Positions 1 to 7,802 of a DNA stretch of 64,000 bases are shown in pieces (within the stretch, counting starts at the first letter, position 1; the number at the start of each line of letters is the position of its first letter). Origin of the DNA: Hymenobacter sp. YC55 (GTDB lineage: Bacteria; Bacteroidota; Bacteroidia; Cytophagales; Hymenobacteraceae); NCBI RefSeq assembly GCF_029433095.1, contig NZ_JARNTX010000012.1, positions 1-64,000 on the forward strand, given 5' to 3'. The position numbers were made by a program, and so were the translations under genes. The notes beneath the pieces were generated by a model. It was not told where the DNA came from. It saw nothing but the letters and a program-made list of their open reading frames with translations, and searched no databases.

Positions 1-105
1 TATATCTTATCAATATTCCATTAAAAACTTAGATTTTATGTATCCAAGTCAACGGTAGTGACGTATCTTCGCCACATACTCCTATTATCTTAGATTTTTT
101 CCATA

Positions 106-798
106 ATGAGCACGCTGACTCTCACCTGCGAGCCTACCTCACCAGTAGTACAGCCTTTGCTGAACTTTAATGGTTTCAATCACATCCCCCCCAAACTAGT
201 AGTGCAAGGGTCGCGTCGAAAGCGCGCTTTCGACCTGATTTTTGCTGCCTTAGTTGTGCTGTTTCTACTTAGCTGGCTAATGCCGCTTATTGCCTTACTA
301 ATCCGCCTCGAATCGAAAGGACCCATACTCTTCAAGCAACTTCGCACCGGCAAAAATGGCAAGCCATTTTACTGCTTCAAATTCCGAAGCATGCGCACAA
401 GCGCCGATGCTCATCTAAAGCAAGCCACTAAGGGTGACAGCCGTATCACCAAGGTTGGGGCATTTTTGCGCAAGACCAGCCTAGACGAATTGCCGCAGTT
501 TATCAACGTGCTTAGAGGAGAAATGTCGGTTATTGGACCTCGGCCGCACATGCTTCGCCACACTGAGGACTACTCCAAGGTAGTACACAATTTTATGGCA
601 CGCCACGCCATCCTGCCGGGCATTACGGGCTTGGCGCAAGTATCGGGCTACCGCGGCGAAACCAAGGAAACCGAGGCCATGGCCAAACGCGTCGAAGCGG
701 ACTTACAGTACATTCAGAACTGGTCGTTCGGGCTGGACCTCAAAATTGTGGGGCAGACTATTGTCCAGGGTTTGAAGCCTCAAGAACACGTGTTTTAA
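106..798 (+). CDS. Sugar transferase (undecaprenyl-phosphate sugar phosphotransferase, WcaJ/PglC-type core)
   Basis: Transfers a sugar-1-phosphate from a nucleotide sugar to undecaprenyl phosphate at the inner membrane, the first step of an exopolysaccharide or O-unit. The 230-residue protein has a hydrophilic N-terminus, the family entry KRAFDL, one hydrophobic segment at about 43-66, then ESKGPILFKQ, FYCFKFRSM, the LDELPQ block with its Asp-Glu pair, SVIGPRP and PGITGLAQVSGYRG, all hallmarks of the bacterial sugar transferase family. It is the short single-domain form without the extra membrane segments of WcaJ. The gene to its left lies outside the window, so its polysaccharide cluster cannot be judged. 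A 450-base gap separates it from the next gene. The family is secure; the sugar is unknown. Confidence 0.93.
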   Translation: MSTLTLTCEPTSPVVQPLLNFNGFNHIPPKLVVQGSRRKRAFDLIFAALVVLFLLSWLMPLIALLIRLESKGPILFKQLRTGKNGKPFYCFKFRSMRTSADAHLKQATKGDSRITKVGAFLRKTSLDELPQFINVLRGEMSVIGPRPHMLRHTEDYSKVVHNFMARHAILPGITGLAQVSGYRGETKETEAMAKRVEADLQYIQNWSFGLDLKIVGQTIVQGLKPQEHVF

Positions 799-1247
799 AC
801 GCTAAAGCTGTCGCCGTCTAGGTGCAGCTTGGAAGCACTTGCGCCGAGTTGAGAAGCTGTGAATTATCTGCGGGTGGGGCAGGGGAGGCGTACGTAGCGG
901 AGGGACGTAATCGCAGAGCTACCTTCGAAGGAACATAGCTTAATTTCAGTAGAGCATACAAATTGGTGCCAGCCGTTATAAGAATGGACTGCTGTGTACC
1001 GGCTACTTAGGCTGCAGAGGGATAGTTGATTGCCTAAGGTCTAGGAGAGAAGTCTCCATAGATCTTATCAGTAGAAGATGGCGGAAAATCAGTGAAAAGC
1101 GAGTTGTAGACGAATTTCTACCCGTCAAAAGGCTAGTTTACCCCGCTTCCACTACTAGCGGGCGCGCAACCTTTGTAATGAAACTCGATCAGAGTTTACT
1201 ACTCGTTTCACTCTCGCTTTTCCAAACCCGCCAGCTCGTTTTCATCT
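799..1247. other. Intergenic region, no gene seen
   Basis: No credible coding sequence, RNA gene or strong hairpin was seen. It must carry the promoter and leader of the downstream GH43 gene; no motif was clear enough to mark. Confidence 0.6.
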
Positions 1248-3398
1248 ATGAAAGCACCTTTTCTGCTGTTGCTCCTATTCCTGAGTGCTGTGCTACTAAC
1301 GGCGCCGGCCGCCGCCCAGGCCCCGAAAAAAGAGAAGTACAATGCCTATCTGTTTGCCTACTTCACTGGCAACGATAAAAAGGAAGAAGCTATTCGCTTC
1401 GCGCTTAGCAACGACGGTTACCACTACGTGGCCCTAAACGGCAACCGGCCAGTTGTCAGCTCTGCTGCCATCAGCGAAACGGGTGGCGTGCGCGACCCGC
1501 ACATTTTGCGCGGAATTGACGGCAAAACCTTCTACATGGTAGCCACCGATATGGTGTCGGCCAATGGCTGGAGTTCTAATCGGGCCATGGTGCTCCTCCG
1601 CTCTACCAACTTGGTGCACTGGACGTCGAGCGTCGTCAATTTGCAAAAGAAGTACCCCGGTCAGGAAGCGCTGCAACGGGTGTGGGCCCCGCAAACCATC
1701 TACGACGCTAAAGTTGGGAAGTACCTGATTTACTTTTCGCTGAAGCACGGCCAAGACCCCGACAAAATCTACTACGCCTACGTCAACAAGGATTTCACCG
1801 ATTTGGAAGGCGAGCCCAAGCAGCTGTTTTTCAGTCCTACTAATGGTGCCTGCATAGATGGCGACATTGTGACCAAGGGTGGGAAGTACTACCTGTTCTT
1901 TAAAACCGAAGGCCAAGGAGCCGGCATCAAAATAGCCGTATCCGATAAGCTGACCGAGGGCTACGTGCTGCAAGACCGCTACGTGCAACAAACCAAAGAC
2001 CCAGTGGAGGGTGCGGGCACCTTTAAGCTCAACAACTCCGACGACTACATCCTCATGTACGACATGTACACGACGGGCAAGTATCAGTTTACTCGTACCC
2101 GCGACCTGCAAAATTTCACGGTGGTCGACAACGAGATAAGCATGAACTTTCACCCGCGGCACGGCACCGTGATGCCCATTACCGATCAGGAAGCCGCCCG
2201 GCTGGCTGCTCGCTGGCTTACACCGGCCGATGTGCTACAGCGGGCGCAAAACTCGTCTATCCGCTCGCTCAACACGGTAGCGGATACTGTCAGCCGCCAA
2301 GTGAAATTACAGGTGATGCCGGGCACCAACCTGCAATCGTTCGACCCGAAATTCGTGGGCTTCGGGTTGAACGTGACGCCGCGCGGGGCGCAGAACTTCG
2401 CGAGAGGGCCCGTAAAGTACACGGTAGGTCAGGGCCGCCAGCAGCAAACGTACACCGTCTCGGTTGCTGAAAATCACAACCCGGCGCTACGCGGGTACTA
2501 CGCCGACCCCGCCATTATGTACGCCGAAAAAACTGGCAAATTCTACCTCTATCCCACCAGCGACGGCTTTACCAACTGGTCGGGTACTTACTTCAAAGCT
2601 TTTTCGTCAACTGACCTCGTGAACTGGCAGGATGAAGGCGTGATACTAGATTTGCCGAAAGACGTCAGTTGGGCTAAGAAGAGCGCCTGGGCGCCTTGCA
2701 TCCTCGAGCAAAAGACTTCCACCGGCTACCGCTACGCCTATTACTTCTGCGCGGGAGCCAAGATCGGGGTGGCCCTGTCCGAGAACCCAACCGGCCCATT
2801 CGTGGACTCAGGCAAGCCCCTGCTCGATCAACTGCCCGCCGGCGTCAAGGGTGGCCAGCAAATCGACCCGGCTGTGTTTCGCGACCCCCAAAGCGGCAAG
2901 CTGTACCTGTATTGGGGCAACGGGTATATGGCCGGCGCCGAACTCAACGATGATCTGGTATCGCTCAAGCCAGAAACTGTGCGCATTCTTACTCCGGATG
3001 CCACTTTCCGCGAGGGTGCCCACGTGTTCTACCGCAACGGCAAGTACTACTTTATGTGGAGCGAAAACGACACCCGGGACCCCGAATACCGAGTGCGCTA
3101 CGCCACCTCCACCTCGCCGCTGGCTCTGCTCACGGTGCCAGCCAACAATTTGGTTGTCAGCCAAGATCCGGCGGCTGGCATCTACGGCACCGGCCACAAT
3201 TCGACCATTCAGCTGCCCGGCCGCGACGAGTGGTACTTGGTTTACCACCGTTTCACGTACCCCGAGGGCATCACCATGGGCAAAGCAGCGGGTTTCCACC
3301 GGGAGGTATGCCTTGATAAGCTGGAGTTCAACGCCGATGGCAGTATCAAGCCCGTGCAACCCACCCATGCCGGTATTCAGCCGGTGAAAGTAAAGTGA
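1248..3398 (+). CDS. Secreted tandem GH43-family glycoside hydrolase (arabinanase/arabinosidase-like)
   Basis: Likely acts on arabinose- or xylose-containing polysaccharide outside the cytoplasm. The 716-residue protein starts with a clear signal peptide (hydrophobic 4-20, AAAQA near 24). It then has two GH43-like five-bladed propeller units: one at about 30-320, with the catalytic-base context GGVRDPHIL and the blade motif ACIDGDIV, and one at about 410-710, with YYADPAIMY, SAWAPCIL, IDPAVFRDP and GTGHNSTIQ. A linker resembling the start of a beta-sandwich lies between them. Single GH43 enzymes are usually 300-550 residues, so this is a double-domain form. It is solitary here; the other plant-cell-wall hydrolases lie 40 kb away. 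Family assignment is strong, substrate is inferred. Confidence 0.88.
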   Translation: MKAPFLLLLLFLSAVLLTAPAAAQAPKKEKYNAYLFAYFTGNDKKEEAIRFALSNDGYHYVALNGNRPVVSSAAISETGGVRDPHILRGIDGKTFYMVATDMVSANGWSSNRAMVLLRSTNLVHWTSSVVNLQKKYPGQEALQRVWAPQTIYDAKVGKYLIYFSLKHGQDPDKIYYAYVNKDFTDLEGEPKQLFFSPTNGACIDGDIVTKGGKYYLFFKTEGQGAGIKIAVSDKLTEGYVLQDRYVQQTKDPVEGAGTFKLNNSDDYILMYDMYTTGKYQFTRTRDLQNFTVVDNEISMNFHPRHGTVMPITDQEAARLAARWLTPADVLQRAQNSSIRSLNTVADTVSRQVKLQVMPGTNLQSFDPKFVGFGLNVTPRGAQNFARGPVKYTVGQGRQQQTYTVSVAENHNPALRGYYADPAIMYAEKTGKFYLYPTSDGFTNWSGTYFKAFSSTDLVNWQDEGVILDLPKDVSWAKKSAWAPCILEQKTSTGYRYAYYFCAGAKIGVALSENPTGPFVDSGKPLLDQLPAGVKGGQQIDPAVFRDPQSGKLYLYWGNGYMAGAELNDDLVSLKPETVRILTPDATFREGAHVFYRNGKYYFMWSENDTRDPEYRVRYATSTSPLALLTVPANNLVVSQDPAAGIYGTGHNSTIQLPGRDEWYLVYHRFTYPEGITMGKAAGFHREVCLDKLEFNADGSIKPVQPTHAGIQPVKVK

Positions 3399-3483
3399 GG
3401 AAACCTGGTGGTAGGTAACTGCCCTCGGCATCCGAAGGTCCGCATTGCCGGGAACAGTTACCTTAACATACAGCCTAGTTGCT

Positions 3484-4587
3484 TTAGAAGCGCAATCCGG
3501 CGTTTAGCCCTAGCCAGGCACGCGTGTTGGTGCGGCCATGGGTTTCGTTGAACAGCTCGAGGTGCCGGCCGCCGAGGCGGGAGCCATAGGTTGACCGTTC
3601 TGAAGCCCGGTAATTGGAAACCATGACGTTGAGCGTGGGCCCTACGAGAAGGGTAGTGCGGCTCGTAGGCGACAAACGCCACCCAATCATCGGGCGCACC
3701 TGATTCAAAAGATTAAGCTCCTTGGTCCAGCCTTTCTTTTCGTTTACTTGAAAAGCGAGAGCGTCTACGCTCAGCGTCAGGCGTTTGGTTGGTGCTATTT
3801 CGGTGCCGAAACCGTAGCCCAAGCCCCAGCGGAAGGTGTCGCTGAAGGGCTGTGCGCCCACTGCGATGATGTTATAAAATTGGTGCGAAGCGCCCATCTT
3901 GTATGCCGCGTTAGCAGGTAGCGCCTCGCTGGTCCATACTTCGGCTCGGTGGTAGCCGTGCCGCACTAAACTGAGTATCCCAATCGAGGCTCCGGCTACC
4001 GAGTCGGCAATGTTGACGGGGGCCAATTGCAAGCCTTTTACCGTGCGGGCTATGTTGAGCAGGCCGGCCACTTGCACGCCCCGAACCTTGCCTGGCGTTA
4101 CGTTCGCTAAGCCCGCTACCTGGTTGGTAGTGGCGACATTTTCTGCTGAGCCTTGATAATTCAGTAAGCCTGCCACCTGAGCACCCTGTACCGAACGCAC
4201 CGTAATGTTGGCCAGGCCAGCTAGTTGAGCTCCCTGCGCAGGGCCACCAACTAAGTTAGCCAAGCCCGCCGCTTGTAGCCCCTGCACCGAATCCCGGTCC
4301 ACGTTGAGCAAACCTCCTAGCTCCAAGCCGTTTACCCCGGCCGCGTAGCCGGCTAGCAGGTTCAGCGAAACCGTATTTATGGTACGCCCTCCATGCAAGC
4401 CATTCGTGCCGAGCGGGGAAACCAAGGTAAGTTGAAAAGGCTGTTGTTGGTGCGTTGGCGGAACCACCGGGCCTTGGGTGTCAGGCGTAGCAGGCGTTAC
4501 GGAAGCAGACTGTGCGTGGGCGCCAAGCAAGGAATTTGCCAGTAAACCGGCAAAGCAAATGGCGTAACGGAAAGACGCGTTTTTCAT
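3484..4587 (-). CDS. Secreted surface-repeat protein (LA_2272-like repeats)
   Basis: Unknown function. The 367-residue protein begins with a signal peptide (MKNASFRYAI..., AHAQS). The start at 4587 is preferred over the ATG 21 bases upstream because it begins directly at the Lys and hydrophobic core. Residues about 50-200 are a run of roughly 20-residue repeats of the form (V)xGxQ(V/L)AGL(L/A)N, seen at least seven times, as in Leptospira LA_2272-type surface repeats and related Bacteroidota exported proteins. The C-terminal third looks like a beta-strand-rich outer-membrane-type region ending in Phe (GLNAGLRF). It converges on the GH43 gene. Probably an outer-membrane or surface protein. Confidence 0.7.
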   Translation of the reverse strand: MKNASFRYAICFAGLLANSLLGAHAQSASVTPATPDTQGPVVPPTHQQQPFQLTLVSPLGTNGLHGGRTINTVSLNLLAGYAAGVNGLELGGLLNVDRDSVQGLQAAGLANLVGGPAQGAQLAGLANITVRSVQGAQVAGLLNYQGSAENVATTNQVAGLANVTPGKVRGVQVAGLLNIARTVKGLQLAPVNIADSVAGASIGILSLVRHGYHRAEVWTSEALPANAAYKMGASHQFYNIIAVGAQPFSDTFRWGLGYGFGTEIAPTKRLTLSVDALAFQVNEKKGWTKELNLLNQVRPMIGWRLSPTSRTTLLVGPTLNVMVSNYRASERSTYGSRLGGRHLELFNETHGRTNTRAWLGLNAGLRF

Positions 4588-5083
4588 AAAAGGGTACTGG
4601 TTAAGCAAAGATGATTCCGGTGCCAGCTACTTCGTGGGCATAGCTTTCCCGGTAAGCCGTCGAAATGGGTTTTGGCCATGGCAGCCGGCTGGTAAAAACC
4701 TTGGTAGGGTGAAAGGAAGAAAGCAGGGCCAACCGCCCGCTTGCATGAAAAAGAGGTGCTGAAGCTTACCGCACGCCCTCGAATGAAACGTTTCAGCTAT
4801 AAGAGACCTAACCCGGTCTTTACCCCCACGCTAGAATGAAAAAAACTTAAAAACTTGGTTAATCGCTTGATTTGTCACTGACTTTCAGTTGCTTGTAAAA
4901 TTGCGCTAGGCAAAAAACAAAAGCAATGGGCGCTCTAAGCACTAAGGCTGCTTTTAGCGGTGCTGCAGGTAAGTGGCTGTGGCGGCAGCTGGTAGCAACG
5001 TATCCTTCCTGCCGCATGATAGCGGCAAAGAAGCCTTAGTAGCGCATCTTTGTGCTCGTGCTTCCCCTGCTACCTTTTGCTCT
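4588..5083. other. Divergent intergenic region between surface-repeat protein and cyclase genes
   Basis: About 500 bases hold the promoters of both divergent genes. The stretch from about 4800 to 4925 is AT-rich. The only clear element is the 12-bp palindrome at 4784-4795. A GTG-initiated extension of the cyclase frame from 4973 is possible but lacks domain content. Confidence 0.6.
4784..4795. promoter_or_regulatory. Perfect 12-bp palindrome TGAAACGTTTCA
   Basis: TGAAACGTTTCA is its own reverse complement and has the central CG with flanking A/T typical of LacI-family operators. No LacI regulator is visible in the window, and the site is about 200 bp from the minus-strand start and 290 bp from the plus-strand start, so function is only a suggestion. 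Confidence 0.3.
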
Positions 5084-6010
5084 ATGACGCCGCACCTGTA
5101 CGTGTTGCCCGACCACCGCGACTTGGCTATTGCTCCCGGTCAAAGCATCTTGGCGGCTACTTTGGCGCAGGGTATTGCCCACGTGCACGCTTGCGGCGGG
5201 AAGGCTGAATGCTCTACTTGCCGGGTACAGGTGCTGGAGGGACTGGCCTATTGCTCGCCGCGCAACGCCTGCGAGCAAGCCTTAGCCACGCGGCTGAACC
5301 TGCCCGACAACGTGCGCCTGGCTTGCCAGACCACCGTAGCTGGCGGCCACGTGCGCTGCTCACGGCCCATCCTCGACACCCTGGATCTGGAGTTGACGGC
5401 CCAGGAGTTTGAAAACCCCGACCAGCAACTTGGCCAGCAGCAGCGCGTGGCCGTGTTGTTCTCCGACATTCAGGATTATACCGTCTTTGCTGATATCCTG
5501 CCTCCCTACGATGTGATTCACATCCTGAACCGCTACTTCGGTGTGATGAGCGAAATCGTAGCAACGCACCACGGCTATATCAGCGACTTCATCGGCGACG
5601 GGCTCATGGTGGTATTTGGGCTGGAGCACCCGGCTACCGCTGTTACCGACGCGCTGGCAGCTGGGCAGGCTATGCTCCGCAGCGTGGAGAAGCTTAATCC
5701 TTACTTGCAGCAGATGTACAACTGCTCTTTCCACGTGCGCATTGGGCTGCACTATGGCGAGGCTATAGTCGGTCATATCGGTGCCCGTGGCTTTCGTAAG
5801 CTGGCCACCATTGGTGATACGGTGAACGTGGCCGCGCGCATTGAAAGCGCGAACAAGAAGTACGGCACCCAGTTTCTGGTGTCGGAAGAGGTGGTGCAGG
5901 CTGCGGGTACTGCCTTGCAGGTAAATCAGGCCTTCCTAACACCGCTGAAAGGGAAAAAAGGCTTGCACCGGCTTTATGAAGTAGCCATTCAAACCGCTCC
6001 AATGGAGTAG
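5084..6010 (+). CDS. Ferredoxin-domain class III adenylate/guanylate cyclase
   Basis: Predicted to make cyclic nucleotide under control of an iron-sulfur redox module. The 308-residue product has an N-terminal 2Fe-2S plant-type ferredoxin domain (about 1-95) with CGGKAECSTC (C-x5-C-x2-C) and the distal Cys in VRLACQ. A class III catalytic domain follows (about 120-300), with FSDIQDYT supplying the first metal Asp, the second in ISDFIGDGLMVVFG, and VNVAARIESANKKYG carrying the Asn/Arg transition-state pair. The start at 5084 (MTPHLYVLP) begins exactly at the ferredoxin fold; an in-frame GTG at 4973 would add 37 unconserved residues. No membrane segment, so soluble. ATP versus GTP preference cannot be told by eye. 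Confidence 0.88.
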   Translation: MTPHLYVLPDHRDLAIAPGQSILAATLAQGIAHVHACGGKAECSTCRVQVLEGLAYCSPRNACEQALATRLNLPDNVRLACQTTVAGGHVRCSRPILDTLDLELTAQEFENPDQQLGQQQRVAVLFSDIQDYTVFADILPPYDVIHILNRYFGVMSEIVATHHGYISDFIGDGLMVVFGLEHPATAVTDALAAGQAMLRSVEKLNPYLQQMYNCSFHVRIGLHYGEAIVGHIGARGFRKLATIGDTVNVAARIESANKKYGTQFLVSEEVVQAAGTALQVNQAFLTPLKGKKGLHRLYEVAIQTAPME

Positions 6011-6396
6011 GCTCAAGCCTTGCTTGTTGCTTAGCAACATTTGGTGGGGTAGGGGACCTTGGCACGCAAGCAGCTTCTCATTCACTTATTTGGCTGTGCC
6101 GGCAAGTATTTGTGCATAAGCCTAATTCACCAAACCGCTTGATTGCTCGCTTGCGGTTGAAGTGCACAATAGGCTATGATGCTCTCAGGGCCTCTAGCGG
6201 GTTAGAGACAGGCCTATAGTTAGACAGGGTAGTCCCTAGGCCTAAGGGGAGCTTTTCTGTATTTGTACGGAGCGTAAATGCGGGTTTTTTGGGTTGTAAA
6301 CGCAGGTTGGGGCTCGTATAACACTGGATTAAACTCCACCCAAACCGGCCGCGCTTTCATGCTTTCGTGGAGCGCAGCCGGCAACCCTTTTGCTTT
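6011..6396. other. Intergenic region, no gene seen
   Basis: No convincing coding sequence. A GTG at 6367 in frame with the next gene could extend it by ten residues, but the ATG at 6397 is preferred. Confidence 0.6.
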
Positions 6397-7689
6397 ATGA
6401 CACCCACCCAAACCGCCACCGCCCGCAACCACACCGGGCAGGCCTCAATTCCCTCGGCCTACGATGTAGCCCGCATCCGTGCCGATTTCCCCGCCTTGCA
6501 GCAGCAAGTCAATGGTCAGCCCCTGATTTACTTAGATACTGCTGCTTCCTGCCACAAGCCCCGCGTGATCGTCGAGCACCTGCAGCGGCTGTATCTGCAA
6601 GACTACGCCAAGCCCAATGAAAACCACCCCATGAGCGTGGCCATCACCGAGCAGAAAGAAGAAGCCCGGCAGAAGGTGGCTGATCTGCTTAATGCTTCCA
6701 AAAACGAAATAGTGTTCGTGCGCGGCTGCACCGAGGGCATCAACCTAATAGCTACTTGCTTCGAGCGTAGCCAGCTACAGCCCGGCGACGAAATCATCGT
6801 CACGATGATGGCCCATCACTCCAACTACTTGCCTTGGGAGCTGGCTTGTCGCCAAACTGGGGCTCTGCTAAAGGTGCTGCCCATTACGCCCAGCGGCGAA
6901 ATGGACTTAGACCAGCTAAAAGACGCCATTACCGAAAAAACCAAGCTTGTTGCCGTCGAACATTCCTCGCATGTGCTAGGGACCATCAACCCTATCAAGC
7001 AGATTGTGCAGCTAGCGCACAAGCGCAACGTGCCTGTGCTGGTCGACGGGGCGCAGGCTGCCCCGCACATGCCCGTAGATATGCAGGATCTAGGCTGCGA
7101 CTTCTACACTTTCTCGGCCCACAAAATGGGTGGCCCTAGCGGGGTAGGCGTACTCTACGGCCGCAAGTCTTGGCTAGATAAGCTGCCGCCCTATCAGCTT
7201 GGCGAGGATATGGTGGACACCGTTAGCATCGCCCGCACTTTTTCTTCGGCTGAATCCAAGTACAAATCGGCGCCGGAACGCTTTGAGGGTGGCACTCACG
7301 CCTTTGCCGAAATCATTGCCTTCGGCCACGTCATCGACTACCTCAACGGCATCGGCCGCCAACAGATTCAGGAATATGAGGAAGGGTTGCTGCACTACGT
7401 TACTCCCAAGATGGAAGTCATGGACCGGGTGCGCATTATCGGCACGGCCCCCGAGAAAGAGCCGTTGGTTTCCTTCACCCTCGACGGTATTAAAGCCAAG
7501 GATGCGGAAAGCTGGTTCAACAAGCACACCGGCATTGCGCTGCGCGCTGGCGACCTTAGCGCCCAGCCCCTGATGAAGTCGTTTAATTTGGAAGGCGTCC
7601 TGCGCATTTCCTTCGGGTACTTCAATACCCACGACGAAATCGACCAGTTTATGGACGCGCTACAGCAGTGCATCCGTGAAAAAGGCTAA
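6397..7689 (+). CDS. SufS-like class V aminotransferase lacking the catalytic cysteine
   Basis: Fold-type I PLP enzyme of the group II cysteine desulfurase (SufS/CsdA) family, 430 residues. Visible landmarks are YLDTAASCHKP near the N-terminus, the PLP-binding segment RGCTEGINLIA, VDGAQAAPHMPVD and the Schiff-base lysine in FSAHKMGG (Lys243 counted from 6397). In SufS proteins the sulfur-accepting Cys lies in the motif RTGHHCAQP. Here the equivalent stretch reads RAGDLSAQPLM, with Ser388 (codon AGC at 7558-7560) in place of Cys and Asp-Leu in place of His-His. Canonical desulfurase activity is therefore doubtful; a lyase, selenocysteine lyase-like or other role is possible. No other Suf genes are adjacent. 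A bidirectional terminator follows. Confidence 0.85.
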   Translation: MTPTQTATARNHTGQASIPSAYDVARIRADFPALQQQVNGQPLIYLDTAASCHKPRVIVEHLQRLYLQDYAKPNENHPMSVAITEQKEEARQKVADLLNASKNEIVFVRGCTEGINLIATCFERSQLQPGDEIIVTMMAHHSNYLPWELACRQTGALLKVLPITPSGEMDLDQLKDAITEKTKLVAVEHSSHVLGTINPIKQIVQLAHKRNVPVLVDGAQAAPHMPVDMQDLGCDFYTFSAHKMGGPSGVGVLYGRKSWLDKLPPYQLGEDMVDTVSIARTFSSAESKYKSAPERFEGGTHAFAEIIAFGHVIDYLNGIGRQQIQEYEEGLLHYVTPKMEVMDRVRIIGTAPEKEPLVSFTLDGIKAKDAESWFNKHTGIALRAGDLSAQPLMKSFNLEGVLRISFGYFNTHDEIDQFMDALQQCIREKG

Positions 7690-7720
7690 CGCCGCTCAGA
7701 TAACTAGTTACTTAAAAACG

Positions 7721-7755
7721 AAAAAGGGCCAGGCGTTTCGCGCCTGGCCCTTTTT
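7721..7755. terminator. Bidirectional intrinsic terminator
   Basis: A perfect inverted repeat of GGGCCAGGCG around a short loop, with AAAAA before it and TTTTT after it, lies between the convergent SufS-like and trehalose genes and can serve both. Confidence 0.9.
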
Positions 7756-7802
7756 GAGTTTGTACTGGTATAGCTCGCCTGAAATTAGTAGGAGCCGACC
7801 TT

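Noticed and set aside
1434..2162. Long minus-strand frames opposite GH43 and other GC-rich genes (for example 33377-34090, 58122-58868)
   Set aside because: Antisense shadows of strongly supported genes with no domain content of their own.
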